DNA from: Treponema sp.
Lineage (GTDB): Bacteria > Spirochaetota > Spirochaetia > Treponematales > Treponemataceae
Direction: 5' to 3'
Assembly (NCBI GenBank): GCA_017619795.1
Contig: JAFZRP010000104.1
Coordinates: forward strand, 85,284-149,283
DNA: 64,000 nt
Shown here: positions 44,096 through 52,746 of the stretch, one piece after another
Position numbering within the stretch: the stretch's first letter is position 1
Layout of the letters: each line of letters starts with the position of its first letter
Made by a program: the position numbers and the translations under genes
Notes under the pieces: model-generated
Database searches by the model: none
Told to the model about the DNA's origin: nothing
The model's input: the letters and a program-made list of their open reading frames with translations, nothing else

Positions 44096-45322
44096 ATGCC
44101 TAGTTATGCAAAACGAATATCGCAGAAGGCTGCAAAGCTTTCGAATGAACAGCTGCTTTCGCTTTTGGATGATACGTTTGAAGAAAACGAAACTCTGTAC
44201 TCAATTCTTGAATCAATAACCTCGGGACTTCTGATTGTAGATAATAATTTCTGCATCATTCATAAAAATACAATTCTGGAAAGCCGCCTTGAGTTTAAGC
44301 ATAATACAGAGGAAGCAAAAACTAATCTTCTGCCGGTATGGGAGCTTATTGCTGATGATGAAATTGCTGATTATTTCAGGCGCTGTGCAGAAAACAAAAT
44401 CACTAACAGTACAGATGATTTTACAACGTCAACAAACGGCGGTTCCATCAGATTTTTGACTATTTCAATGACTCCGCTTATGCATAAGAATGAGCTTTCT
44501 GGACGAATTATTATTGTAAGAGATGTGACTGAAACAAAGAACCAGGAAATCCGTCTGCATAGAATGGAAAATCTTGCAAATTTAACAAATCTTGCGGCTG
44601 GAATGGCTCACGAAATAAAAAATCCGCTTGGGGCAATCAGCATTCATATTCAGCTTATACAAAAGGCGCTGGAAAAGGCGAGGGGGAATAATGATGTTTT
44701 GCCTCCAAAAAAATTTGTTGAAAATCATATTGATGTTGTTAATGAAGAAATTGACCATTTGAACAAGCTTGTAATGGATTTTCTGCTTGCAGTTCGTCCG
44801 CTTAATGTTAATCTTGAATTAAAAGATCCTGCAAAAATAATCGGGGATCTTGTTTCGTTTACAAAACCCGAATTTTCAAATGAAAACGTTGAAATTGAGT
44901 TTACAAAGCCTAAAAAAAGTCAGAGAATACTGCTTGATGAAAAGCTTTTGCGCGATATTTTTATAAATCTTTCGCAAAATGCACTTTTTGCAATTAAGGC
45001 CAGAATGAACAATCAGAATGAAGAACCGATTGCGAAAGGACTTTTTAAAATTGATTGTGCCTATAACGAAAACAAATATGTTATCCGGGTAATTGATAAC
45101 GGCTGCGGCATGAATCCAGAGACACTTGGAAAAATCTTTGAACCGTATTATACGACAAAGGCAGACGGTACCGGACTTGGAATGACAATGGTTTATAAAA
45201 TTGTGAAAGAATTTTCTGGCGAGATTCAGGTTGAATCTGAAGAAAATAAAGGAACAATGTTCACGTTGATATTCCCGATTCCACAAAAGGATAAAAAACT
45301 GCTTACTCAAAATGGAGAATAA
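44096..45322 (+). CDS. NtrB-type PAS histidine kinase
   Basis: 408-residue soluble sensor kinase. A PAS domain (about 45-155), then HisKA with phospho-acceptor in GMAHEIKNPLG (His near 171), and HATPase_c with N box NLSQNALFAI, G1 IDNGCGMNPE and G2 GTGLGMTMVYKI. There are no membrane segments, so it reads a cytoplasmic cue. The gene overlaps nothing and precedes the NtrC-type regulator by nine bases, surely its partner. Ribosome-binding site AGGGAT. Confidence 0.92.
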   Translation: MPSYAKRISQKAAKLSNEQLLSLLDDTFEENETLYSILESITSGLLIVDNNFCIIHKNTILESRLEFKHNTEEAKTNLLPVWELIADDEIADYFRRCAENKITNSTDDFTTSTNGGSIRFLTISMTPLMHKNELSGRIIIVRDVTETKNQEIRLHRMENLANLTNLAAGMAHEIKNPLGAISIHIQLIQKALEKARGNNDVLPPKKFVENHIDVVNEEIDHLNKLVMDFLLAVRPLNVNLELKDPAKIIGDLVSFTKPEFSNENVEIEFTKPKKSQRILLDEKLLRDIFINLSQNALFAIKARMNNQNEEPIAKGLFKIDCAYNENKYVIRVIDNGCGMNPETLGKIFEPYYTTKADGTGLGMTMVYKIVKEFSGEIQVESEENKGTMFTLIFPIPQKDKKLLTQNGE

Positions 45323-45331
45323 AGTAAAGAT

Positions 45332-46675
45332 ATGTTTACAATTCTGACAATTGATGATGAAGAAAATATAAGAAACGGTCTTGCAGATAACTTCGAGCTT
45401 GAAGGCTACAATGTTGCTAAAGCTGCCAGCGGAAAGGAAGGGCTTTCGATTATTGCAAAGGGTGGAATTGACCTGGTAATCACCGACCTGAGGATGGATG
45501 GAATCAGCGGGGAAGAGGTTGTTAGAAGAGTTACGACTGAATACCCTGGCATCCCAATTATTGTTTTGACTGGTCACGGTAGTATTGACGATGCAACTAA
45601 AGCAATAAAATCTGGTGCATATGATTTTTTGACAAAGCCGCTTGATCTTGATCACCTTAATCACGTTGTAAAAAATGCATTGCGTGGACGTGAGCAGGAA
45701 CAGAAAATTTCTGAGCTGCAGGAAAAGCTGAAAAAGAGTACAACCACTGACGAGATGATTGGAAAGTCGGAGGAGCTGAATAAGGTACGAATGATAATTC
45801 AGAAGGCAGCTCCAACGAAGGCTTCAGTTTTGATTACCGGTGAAAGTGGAGTTGGTAAGGAGCTTGTTGCAAGAGCGATTCACAATCAGTCACCAAGAAA
45901 AGATAAGCCGTTAATTTCTGTTCACTGTGCAGCTCTGTCTGAAAGTCTTTTAGAGAGCGAATTGTTTGGACACGAGAAAGGCGCCTACACTGGAGCCGAA
46001 GCTATGCAGAAGGGAAGGTTTGAGCTTGCTGACGGTGGAACAATTTTCCTTGATGAAATTGGAGAAATAAATCTTACAACTCAGGTAAAGCTTCTTCGCG
46101 TTTTACAGGATAAAAAAATTGAGCGCGTTGGAAGCGGAGAATCAATTGAAGTTGATGTAAGAGTTGTAGCTGCCACAAATAAAAATCTTGAGGAAGAGGT
46201 TAAGGCTGGAAGATTCCGCGAGGATTTGTATTACAGACTTAATGTTGTAAGAATCCCAATGCCTTCTCTGCGCGAGCGTAAGGACGACATTCCACTGCTT
46301 ATGCATTCGTTCTTACGAGAGTTTAACATTGAAAACGAAAAGAACATTAAAGGCTTTGATAACCGTTCAAAATCAGCAATGATCAAATATTCTTGGCCTG
46401 GAAACATAAGAGAGCTTAGAAACTGCATTGAGAGCGCAGTTGTTATGTGTAACGGTGACGAAATAAAAATGGAAGATTTACCTGCTTCAATCCGTGAGAG
46501 CAGTGAAGCTAAGGTAATTTCAATTCCAATCGGAATTACAATGGAAGAAGCCGAAAAAATCATAATTCAGGAAAATCTTGCTGCCAACAACGGTAACAAG
46601 ACTCAGACCGCAGATGTGCTAGGTATAGGGAGAAAAACGCTGCATAGAAAGCTTGCGGAATGGGAAGAGGAATAG
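45332..46675 (+). CDS. NtrC-type sigma-54 activator
   Basis: 447-residue response regulator. Receiver domain with phospho-acceptor Asp in VITDLRMDG (near 52), Thr in VLTGHG and Lys in TKPLDL. AAA+ domain with Walker A GESGVGKE (near 170), sigma-54 contact loop written GAYTGA, Walker B GGTIFLDEIGE and the R-finger region. C-terminal Fis-type HTH (TADVLGIGRKTLHRKL). It would activate sigma-54 promoters when phosphorylated by the upstream kinase. I found no convincing sigma-54 promoter (TGGCAC-N5-TTGC) in front of any gene here, so targets lie elsewhere. Confidence 0.93.
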   Translation: MFTILTIDDEENIRNGLADNFELEGYNVAKAASGKEGLSIIAKGGIDLVITDLRMDGISGEEVVRRVTTEYPGIPIIVLTGHGSIDDATKAIKSGAYDFLTKPLDLDHLNHVVKNALRGREQEQKISELQEKLKKSTTTDEMIGKSEELNKVRMIIQKAAPTKASVLITGESGVGKELVARAIHNQSPRKDKPLISVHCAALSESLLESELFGHEKGAYTGAEAMQKGRFELADGGTIFLDEIGEINLTTQVKLLRVLQDKKIERVGSGESIEVDVRVVAATNKNLEEEVKAGRFREDLYYRLNVVRIPMPSLRERKDDIPLLMHSFLREFNIENEKNIKGFDNRSKSAMIKYSWPGNIRELRNCIESAVVMCNGDEIKMEDLPASIRESSEAKVISIPIGITMEEAEKIIIQENLAANNGNKTQTADVLGIGRKTLHRKLAEWEEE

Positions 46676-47100
46676 GTAGTAGAGTTAGGGAATAGTTGAC
46701 AGGGGATAGTAGGAAAAATTAAATTTTTTTTCTATAAGTTTTCTTAATGTGTATAAAATAGTATACAATAATACCCTTGTATAATACTGGATTTGTACCA
46801 GTAAATATGTGAGAAAAGGTTTTAAACTTTCAAGTCAAGCTGGAAGTAATAATTTTGTACAGTGTGTATATAAATTAATACAAGTTAATGAGCTTGTATA
46901 GTGTTTTAAGTTTACAGTACCGATCCAGACATTCTGTTTATCCAATTACAAAGCATATTATAATCTAAAGCCGCAAGGTATAGGTACGCTATATATAGCG
47001 TGATTTGTATTATGCATAATTTATGCATATAAAATTGCATAAATATACAGTTTGTATGCATAATATGAGACTTTTATGTAAAAAACATCTGTTTTCAGCA
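46676..47100. other. Long AT-rich intergenic region with palindromes
   Basis: No gene recognised. It holds a perfect 16-bp palindrome ACGCTATATATAGCGT (46986-47001) followed by a cluster of ATGCAT-type sites (47012-47017, 47023-47028, 47056-47061, half-site at 47036). There is also a small hairpin TACTGG-atttgta-CCAGTA (46785-46803). It could hold operator sites or a small RNA. Confidence 0.45.
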
Positions 47101-47103
47101 TAA

Positions 47104-47147
47104 AAAAACAGACCAAATAACTTTGTATTTAGTTATTCGGCCTGTTT
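47104..47147 (-). terminator. Terminator of glgC
   Basis: 47106-47122 pairs with 47131-47147, a 17-position stem with two mismatches, loop of eight. On the minus strand a T run follows. Confidence 0.8.
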
Positions 47148-47225
47148 CTGTGAAACATGAACTGAAATTATAAGTTTTTCGCTTCAAGTGCGAAAATTAC
47201 AGTGTTTCAAAAGCAAATTACAGTT

Positions 47226-48521
47226 TTAGATTTCTGTTCCAGATGGGATTGTCGCACCTTTTCTGATAACTATAATGCCGTCTGCGCTGTAGAAGGAACC
47301 ATGATCGCCGTCAGGATACTTTCTTCCGGTTACGCCAATCTTGCAGTTATCGCCGATTCGGGCATTTTTATCGATGATTGTGTTGGCAATTTTACAGTTT
47401 TTGCCGATTCCTGTGCAAGGAATGCCCTTTTCAAGGCTTATTTTCTTTTCTTCTTCATCATCATAGTAGTCAGCACCCATCATAATTACGCCGTCAAGCT
47501 CTGTTCCGTTTTCAATTATTGATCGAACACCAATTACAGACTTGTTCAGTTTGCATTCTGTAATAATACATCCTTCCGAAGTAAGGGAAGACGTAATATC
47601 AGCCTTGTTGATTTTTGATGGAGGCAGGTTACGCATGTGAGTATAGATTGGAGATGTTGTTCCGTAGAAATCGAATGCTGGATATGGCTCTGTAAGGGCA
47701 ATATTTGCCTCGTAGAAGCTTCTGATAGTTCCGATGTCTTCCCAGTAGCCGTCGAAAACGTAAGAATTGATTTTTCTCTTACCGATTGCAAGTGGAAGAA
47801 TCTCTTTACCAAAGTCTGTATATTTTTCATTTTCACCAAGAAGGCACTGTTCCATTGTGTCAGCATTGAAAATATAAATACCCATAGAAGCAAGGAACTC
47901 TTTCTCTGGAGGAAGTGAACCACGAGCTTCTGCAGGAATCTTCCATGCGTCAATATTCAGATCTGGCTTTGGTTTTTCCATAAACTCTTTAACGCGGTTC
48001 TGCTCATCAATCTTCATAATTCCGAAGCCTGAAGCATCGCGGCGGTTTACAGCTGTTGTTGCAATTGTAATTTCTGCGCCAGACTTAATATGAGCGTCCA
48101 TAAAGGCACGAAGATCCATCTTGTAAAGCTGGTCGCCGGAAAGAATTACGTAATGAGTTGGTTTCTGTGATTTAAAGTGGATGAAGTTCTTTCGAACAGC
48201 ATCAGCTGTACCTTCATACCAGCCTGAGTGCTCAAGAGTCTGCTCTGCAGCCAGAATTTCTACGAATCCGCCTGAGAAACGGTCAAAATTGTAGGAATTT
48301 GAAATGTGAAGGTGCAGGGAAGCTGAGTTAAACTGAGTAAGAAGGTAAATCTTTTTATAACCTGAATTGATACAGTTTGAGAGCGGAATATCTACAATTC
48401 GATACTTTCCGCCGAAAGAAACTGCCGGTTTTGATCTTTCTTTTGTAAGTGGATAAAGACGGGTTCCTTTTCCTCCGCCTAAAATAATGGCCAATACTCT
48501 TGGCTCTTCGTAAGTGTTCAT
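47226..48521 (-). CDS. glgC: Glucose-1-phosphate adenylyltransferase
   Basis: 431-residue enzyme making ADP-glucose for glycogen. The nucleotide-binding start LAIILGGGKGTRLYPLTKERSKPAVSF-type segment is intact, and the sugar-phosphate region IVDIPLSNCINSG and the catalytic YVILSGDQLYKMD are clear. The C-terminal left-handed beta-helix (about 310-431) carries hexapeptide repeats, including GKNCKIANTIIDKNARIGDN. It indicates glycogen storage in this organism; other glg genes are not in the window. Ribosome-binding site AAAGGAG. Divergent from flgF, with promoters about 25 bases apart. Confidence 0.96.
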   Translation of the reverse strand: MNTYEEPRVLAIILGGGKGTRLYPLTKERSKPAVSFGGKYRIVDIPLSNCINSGYKKIYLLTQFNSASLHLHISNSYNFDRFSGGFVEILAAEQTLEHSGWYEGTADAVRKNFIHFKSQKPTHYVILSGDQLYKMDLRAFMDAHIKSGAEITIATTAVNRRDASGFGIMKIDEQNRVKEFMEKPKPDLNIDAWKIPAEARGSLPPEKEFLASMGIYIFNADTMEQCLLGENEKYTDFGKEILPLAIGKRKINSYVFDGYWEDIGTIRSFYEANIALTEPYPAFDFYGTTSPIYTHMRNLPPSKINKADITSSLTSEGCIITECKLNKSVIGVRSIIENGTELDGVIMMGADYYDDEEEKKISLEKGIPCTGIGKNCKIANTIIDKNARIGDNCKIGVTGRKYPDGDHGSFYSADGIIVIRKGATIPSGTEI

Positions 48522-48575
48522 AGAAGGTCTCCTTTGTTGTATATATATGTGAAAATGATTAATTTCTCTTAAAAC

Positions 48576-48604
48576 ATTATAAGACGGAAAACCGCTATTT
48601 GCAA
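48576..48604 (-). promoter_or_regulatory. glgC promoter
   Basis: Minus strand TTGCAA (48604-48599), 17-base spacer, TATAAT (48581-48576). Confidence 0.75.
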
Positions 48605-48628
48605 TGAATAAAAATCAGAATAAATCTC

Positions 48629-48655
48629 TAAACATTCATTTTTGAATCCCGATAA
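48629..48655 (+). promoter_or_regulatory. Sigma-28-like flagellar promoter of flgF
   Basis: TAAACATT (48629-48636), 11-base gap, CCCGATAA (48648-48655). The enterobacterial FliA consensus is TAAAGTTT-N11-GCCGATAA, so the spacing is exact and seven of eight bases of the -10 agree. Confidence 0.7.
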
Positions 48656-48693
48656 AGTAACTAGATGTAAATTAATTAAAAGGGAGATGAAAA

Positions 48694-49497
48694 ATGATTC
48701 GTGGTTGGTACACTGGTGCGTCGGGCATGAATGCTCAGCAGAACAGACTCGATGCAATTTCAAACAACCTTGCTAATGTCGATACTGCCGGTTACAAACG
48801 TGACATTGCAGTAAGCAAATCGTTTCCAGAGCTTTTGATTCGCCGTACAAATGCCGACGGGGTTTATCAGCTGCAGAACGGTATGGGAAGTGCCGATGCA
48901 GCTCCAGTAATTGGAAAGCTTGGACTTGGTGTTGAGACAAACGAAAATTATGTCGATTTTAGTCAGGGTTCTTTCAAAATCACTAACACAAATACAGATG
49001 CCGCTTTGGGTGGAAAAGGGTTCTATGTAATAGACACTCCAAATGGAGAGCGCTATACAAGAAATGGTAATTTCCTTCTTGGAAAGGAAGGTATTCTGGA
49101 AACAAAGGATGGATATCCTGTTCTTGGCGAAAAGGGTTATATCCGTCTTGATACAGACAAAATCACAATAAACGAGGATGGTGTAATCACTTATTCTGAG
49201 GATGGCACCGAAGTTGACCGTTTTAAGGTTGTTCGTTTTGATAACGAGCGATATCTGAAAAAAATGGGCAACAGCTTCTATGCAACAAATGATATTGCTG
49301 GTCCTGCTCACATTGCAGAAGGTAATGAACGACCTCGTTTTGTTCAGGGATATACAGAAACTTCAAACGTTAATGTAGTTAATGAGATGGTTCAGATGAT
49401 TGAAGTGAACCGCGCTTATGAGGCAAACCAGAAGACAGTGCAGTCTGAAGATTCAATGATGAGCACACTCTGGCAGAAAGTTGCTGTATTAGGTTAG
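48694..49497 (+). CDS. flgF: Flagellar basal-body rod protein FlgF
   Basis: 267-residue rod protein of the FlgE/F/G family, exported by the flagellar type III system. N-terminal helix WYTGASGMNAQQNRLDAISNNLANVDTAGYKR and C-terminal helix NVNVVNEMVQMIEVNRAYEANQK are conserved. It is separated from FlgG by position (first of the pair) and by the GLGVETNENYVDFSQGSFKIT segment; FlgF and FlgG are close paralogues, so the assignment rests partly on order. Ribosome-binding site AAAGGGAG. First gene of a flgF-flgG-flgJ operon with a sigma-28-like promoter. Confidence 0.88.
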   Translation: MIRGWYTGASGMNAQQNRLDAISNNLANVDTAGYKRDIAVSKSFPELLIRRTNADGVYQLQNGMGSADAAPVIGKLGLGVETNENYVDFSQGSFKITNTNTDAALGGKGFYVIDTPNGERYTRNGNFLLGKEGILETKDGYPVLGEKGYIRLDTDKITINEDGVITYSEDGTEVDRFKVVRFDNERYLKKMGNSFYATNDIAGPAHIAEGNERPRFVQGYTETSNVNVVNEMVQMIEVNRAYEANQKTVQSEDSMMSTLWQKVAVLG

Positions 49498-49514
49498 TAG
49501 ATAGGGGATAGAAA

Positions 49515-50309
49515 ATGGTAAGAAGTTTGTGGACAGCAGCTACCGGAATGAACGGTCAGCAGACAAATATCGATGTAATATCAAACAACCTTTCTAACGT
49601 AAATACAACTGGTTACAAGCAGCAGAGAGCTGAGTTTGAAGATTTAATTTATCAGAATGTAAAATTGGCTGGAACACCTGCAACTGAAGATACAGTAACT
49701 CCTGTTGGCATTCAGCAGGGAACTGGTGTTAAGCTTGCAGCTACTCAGCGAATTATGAATCAGGGTTCTTTACAGAATACAGGCGTAGATACTGACGTTG
49801 CAATCGTTGGCGAAGGCTTCTTCCGTGTTGAAAAATATGATGGAAGCTATGCTTATACTCGCGACGGTAGCTTTAAGATTGACTCTAACGGTCAGCTTGT
49901 TACTTCAAACGGTTTGCGTGTTATGCCTGAAATTATTTTGCCAGACGGATATGATGTTTCAACTTTAAATATCACTCAGACTGGTAAGGTAAGCGTAAAG
50001 GTAAACGGCAGAAACGATCCTGTTGAAGTTGGACAGATTGAGCTTTATCGTTTCCCAAATGCAGTAGGTCTTAAGGCAGATGGTGATAACCTCTTTAAGG
50101 TAACTTCTGCAAGTGGCGAAGCAATTGCCGGACGTCCTGGCTATGAAGGCTTTGGTGATACACGCCATAAGTTTTTGGAAATGTCTAACGTTTCTGTTGT
50201 AAACGAAATGGTTCAGATGATTGTTGCACAGCGCGCTTACGAGTTCAACAGTAAGGCTGTTCAAACTTCGGACAGTATGCTTAGCACAGCTGTAAATCTT
50301 AAGAGATAA
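49515..50309 (+). CDS. flgG: Flagellar distal rod protein FlgG
   Basis: 264-residue distal rod subunit. SLWTAATGMNGQQTNIDVISNNLSNVNTTGYK at the N-terminus, the FlgG-typical GTPATEDTVTPVGIQQGTGVKLAATQ segment near residues 52-80, and VVNEMVQMIVAQRAYEFNSKAVQT at the end identify it. It follows flgF by 17 bases and is followed by an intercistronic hairpin, then flgJ. Confidence 0.95.
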   Translation: MVRSLWTAATGMNGQQTNIDVISNNLSNVNTTGYKQQRAEFEDLIYQNVKLAGTPATEDTVTPVGIQQGTGVKLAATQRIMNQGSLQNTGVDTDVAIVGEGFFRVEKYDGSYAYTRDGSFKIDSNGQLVTSNGLRVMPEIILPDGYDVSTLNITQTGKVSVKVNGRNDPVEVGQIELYRFPNAVGLKADGDNLFKVTSASGEAIAGRPGYEGFGDTRHKFLEMSNVSVVNEMVQMIVAQRAYEFNSKAVQTSDSMLSTAVNLKR

Positions 50310-50318
50310 ATGAATGAT

Positions 50319-50343
50319 ACTTGTCGTGCTTAGCACGGCAAGT
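50319..50343 (+). other. Intercistronic hairpin between flgG and flgJ
   Basis: ACTTGTCGTGC (50319-50329) pairs with GCACGGCAAGT (50333-50343), 11 pairs with one G-U, loop TTA. There is no T run, so it is a processing or stability element rather than a terminator. Confidence 0.65.
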
Positions 50344-50363
50344 TAATGTGATTGGTGGGAAAA

Positions 50364-50876
50364 ATGAACGTTGGTTTAGTTTCAAATACATTTAGTGGAA
50401 TCACAAACGGTAACGGCGCAATTCAGTCTGCAAAGTTTACAAGCGATGGAGAAAAGTTCTCTGAGCTTATAAAAAGATTGCAGGGACAGGATGACGGAAG
50501 GGGAACTGTTGCATCCAGTCAGATTGCTGAAGAGGGCCGCTTGAACGGTGACTATACAACCGGTTATAAAGGAACCTTTGTTTCTGATGCTGATAAAACT
50601 GCTGCTCCTGTTGGTGCGGCTGCTAATCAGGCAAATCCTCATATTAAACCTTCAACAATAGACAAAACCTCAAAACTCTATGAAAAATCAATGGAGCTTG
50701 AAGGATATTTTGTAAAACAGATGCTTTCTGCAATGCGAAAAACTGTAATGAAGGCTTATGAAGGTGATTTTGCAACAGAAACTTACGAAGATATGCTCTT
50801 TGATGAGTATTCAACAGCTATGACAAAAAATGCCGGCTTTGGTCTTGCCGATCAGATTTATCTAAGTTTAGTGTAA
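50364..50876 (+). CDS. flgJ: FlgJ-like rod-binding protein
   Basis: 170 residues corresponding to the N-terminal rod-capping domain of FlgJ only; the muramidase half of enterobacterial FlgJ is missing, as in other spirochaetes. The core motif ELEGYFVKQMLSAMRKTV...YEDMLFDEYSTAMTKNAGFGLADQI is clear (about residues 108-168). ATG 50364 has GGTGGGA upstream; the in-frame TTG 50352 is less likely. The missing muramidase implies that a separate enzyme opens the peptidoglycan. Ends the flgFGJ operon, directly before tRNA-Gly. Confidence 0.88.
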   Translation: MNVGLVSNTFSGITNGNGAIQSAKFTSDGEKFSELIKRLQGQDDGRGTVASSQIAEEGRLNGDYTTGYKGTFVSDADKTAAPVGAAANQANPHIKPSTIDKTSKLYEKSMELEGYFVKQMLSAMRKTVMKAYEGDFATETYEDMLFDEYSTAMTKNAGFGLADQIYLSLV

Positions 50877-50893
50877 ATAGTTATTTAAAAATT

Positions 50894-50964
50894 GCGGATA
50901 TAATACATCGGTAGTATGCGAGCTTCCCAAGCTTGATAGGCGGGTCCGACTCCCGTTATCCGCT
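50894..50964 (+). tRNA. tRNA-Gly (anticodon CCC)
   Basis: Acceptor GCGGATA pairs with TATCCGC, discriminator T. Anticodon stem CGAGC/GCTTG with loop TTCCCAA gives CCC. T-arm GCGGG/CCCGT has loop TCCGACT. It begins 18 bases after the flgJ stop with no promoter that I can see, so it may be processed from the flgFGJ transcript. Confidence 0.93.
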
Positions 50965-51004
50965 ATACATACATTTTTCCTCCCGTATGTAGTTTACATC
51001 TTTA

Positions 51005-51038
51005 AATCCCTGTCTGCGTTGCAGATGGGGATTTTTTC
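51005..51038 (+). terminator. Terminator after tRNA-Gly
   Basis: AATCCCTGTCTGC pairs with GCAGATGGGGATT (one mismatch, one wobble, loop of three), followed by six T. Confidence 0.85.
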
Positions 51039-51067
51039 TTGATACGATTGTTTTATAACATTATAAT
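51039..51067 (+). promoter_or_regulatory. murC promoter
   Basis: TTGATA at 51039-51044, 17-base spacer, TATAAT at 51062-51067, seven bases before the ATG. It adjoins the preceding terminator. Confidence 0.75.
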
Positions 51068-51074
51068 TATTTCC

Positions 51075-52703
51075 ATGCAGATAACAAAAAAGTTGCCGGC
51101 TGACTTGCGAGGCATTCATTTTCATTTTGTAGGAATTAAGGGTACCGGAATGGCTGCCCTTGTTGAAATATTTTACAGAAACGGTGCTGTTATTACCGGT
51201 TCAGATGTTTCTGAGCGCTTTTATACCGACGAGATTCTGGAAAAGCTGAATATAAAAGCACTTCCTTTTTCGGCAGAAAATATTACAGACGATGTTCAGT
51301 ATGTTGTTTATTCTTCGGCTTATAAGCTTGATGTAAATCCTGATTTGATTGAAGCTGTAAAGCGAAATATTCCGTGCTTTCTTTATACAGAGGCTCTTGG
51401 CGCTTATAGTTCCACTGCTTATTCCTGCGGTATTTGTGGCGTTCATGGAAAAACTTCTACTACAGGTCTCACTGGTACAATCTTAAAGGAAATTGATGAT
51501 ATTCCAAGCCAGATTCTTGCCGGCAGTGTAATCAATTCCTTTGGCGGAACCTGTACATATACATCACCTTTAGTAAATGAGATGATTTCTGCAAATAAAA
51601 ATGTGTCATCATTAGGCTCGAATCAGAAATCTGTTTTCGTTGCCGAAACCTGTGAATATCAGCGTCATTTTATGAGCTTCTGTCCTCAGAAAATCATCCT
51701 TACTTCAGTTGAATCTGACCACGAAGATTATTACCCGACCTACGAATCTATCCGTGATGCCTTTGTTGATTATATCTGCAAGCTTCCTATGTTCGGCGAG
51801 CTTATTTATTGTGCCGATGATGCGGGTGCAGTAGAAACAGCTTTGATTGCCTATAACAAACGTCCGGATCTGCATCTTGTGGCTTATGGTGTAAATGCGG
51901 GTGGGGACTATCAGATTACGTATGAAAAGGTTGCTGATGAAAAGAACAGCTTTGGAATAAAGCTGTTTGAAAATAGTAAAGGTTCTGATGATGATAGCAA
52001 CACTGATTGCAGTCCGCAGTTTTACCTTAATATGCCGGGACACCATGAAGTAGTAGATGCAGTAGCTGCAATTGCTTTGGTTTGTCAGCTTTTGCGTTAT
52101 TACGGCAAGCATCCTTGTGAGTATGTCGAAAAAATTGCACAGGGATTGGCTAAATTTAATGGTGGAAAGCGCAGAAGTGAAATTGTCAGCCAGTTTAAAA
52201 CAAAATCAGGCAACGATGTTATTGTTATAGATGATTATGGACATCATCCTACGGCGGTAAAAACAACTTTGGAAGGCTACAGACAGTTTTATAAAGGCCG
52301 CAAGCTTATTGTTGATTTTATGAGCCATACTTATAGCCGAACGCAAGCCCTCTTAAAAGAGTTCGCCCGTAGTACAGCCGCTGCTGACATCATCATCCTG
52401 AATAAAATATACAGTTCTGCCCGCGAAAATGCCGCAGATTTCAATATCACCGGACGCACCTTGTTCGAGGAAACGCAAAAATATTTAGCTTCTGTGCCAG
52501 ACGATGAGTGGAATAAAGAACAAAATGGCCGAAAAAAGCCTGAAGTTTTTTATTACGAAGAGGCTGTAGATGCTGCCGATTTTGTAAAAGCAGAGCTGGA
52601 AAAGCCTCTTTCTCCAGAATACAGCGATGGTTATCTTGTAGTTACAATGGGCGCAGGCGACAATTGGAAGCTTGGAAAAAGTTTGATTGAATTATATAAA
52701 TAG
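51075..52703 (+). CDS. murC: UDP-N-acetylmuramate ligase, MurC (or Mpl)
   Basis: 542 residues of the Mur ligase family. The N-terminal UDP-binding GIKGTGMAALVEIF and GSDVSERFYTDEIL are MurC-like; the ATP loop is GVHGKTSTT; VESDHEDYY and the C-terminal DDYGHHPTAVKTTLE follow. MurC adds L-alanine to UDP-MurNAc; Mpl, which recycles tripeptide, is a close relative, and the extra length (about 470 is usual) makes the choice less than certain. The extra residues are in loops near 275-310 and at the C-terminal end. ATG 51075 has no ribosome-binding site, but a consensus promoter ends seven bases before it. Confidence 0.85.
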   Translation: MQITKKLPADLRGIHFHFVGIKGTGMAALVEIFYRNGAVITGSDVSERFYTDEILEKLNIKALPFSAENITDDVQYVVYSSAYKLDVNPDLIEAVKRNIPCFLYTEALGAYSSTAYSCGICGVHGKTSTTGLTGTILKEIDDIPSQILAGSVINSFGGTCTYTSPLVNEMISANKNVSSLGSNQKSVFVAETCEYQRHFMSFCPQKIILTSVESDHEDYYPTYESIRDAFVDYICKLPMFGELIYCADDAGAVETALIAYNKRPDLHLVAYGVNAGGDYQITYEKVADEKNSFGIKLFENSKGSDDDSNTDCSPQFYLNMPGHHEVVDAVAAIALVCQLLRYYGKHPCEYVEKIAQGLAKFNGGKRRSEIVSQFKTKSGNDVIVIDDYGHHPTAVKTTLEGYRQFYKGRKLIVDFMSHTYSRTQALLKEFARSTAAADIIILNKIYSSARENAADFNITGRTLFEETQKYLASVPDDEWNKEQNGRKKPEVFYYEEAVDAADFVKAELEKPLSPEYSDGYLVVTMGAGDNWKLGKSLIELYK

Positions 52704-52714
52704 TCTGTTATAAT
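52687..52714 (+). promoter_or_regulatory. Promoter of the lipoprotein cluster
   Basis: TTGAAT at 52687-52692, 16-base spacer, TATAAT at 52709-52714, overlapping the end of murC. Confidence 0.55.
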
Positions 52715-52746
52715 TTATAAAAGTAATAAAAAAATGGATTTAAAAT

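Noticed and set aside
44876..45664. A 262-codon minus-strand ORF across ntrB and ntrC
   Set aside because: Both plus-strand genes carry complete domain motifs over this range; the antisense frame has no start signals or known motifs.
45332..46675. Mutation in the sigma-54 contact loop (GAYTGA)
   Set aside because: Tyr for Phe at this position is a known functional variant in NtrC-type activators, so it is not treated as an anomaly.
51075..52703. Naming the ligase Mpl instead of MurC
   Set aside because: Motifs are shared by both families; murC is preferred because the window has other essential wall genes and no sign of a second MurC, but Mpl cannot be excluded.
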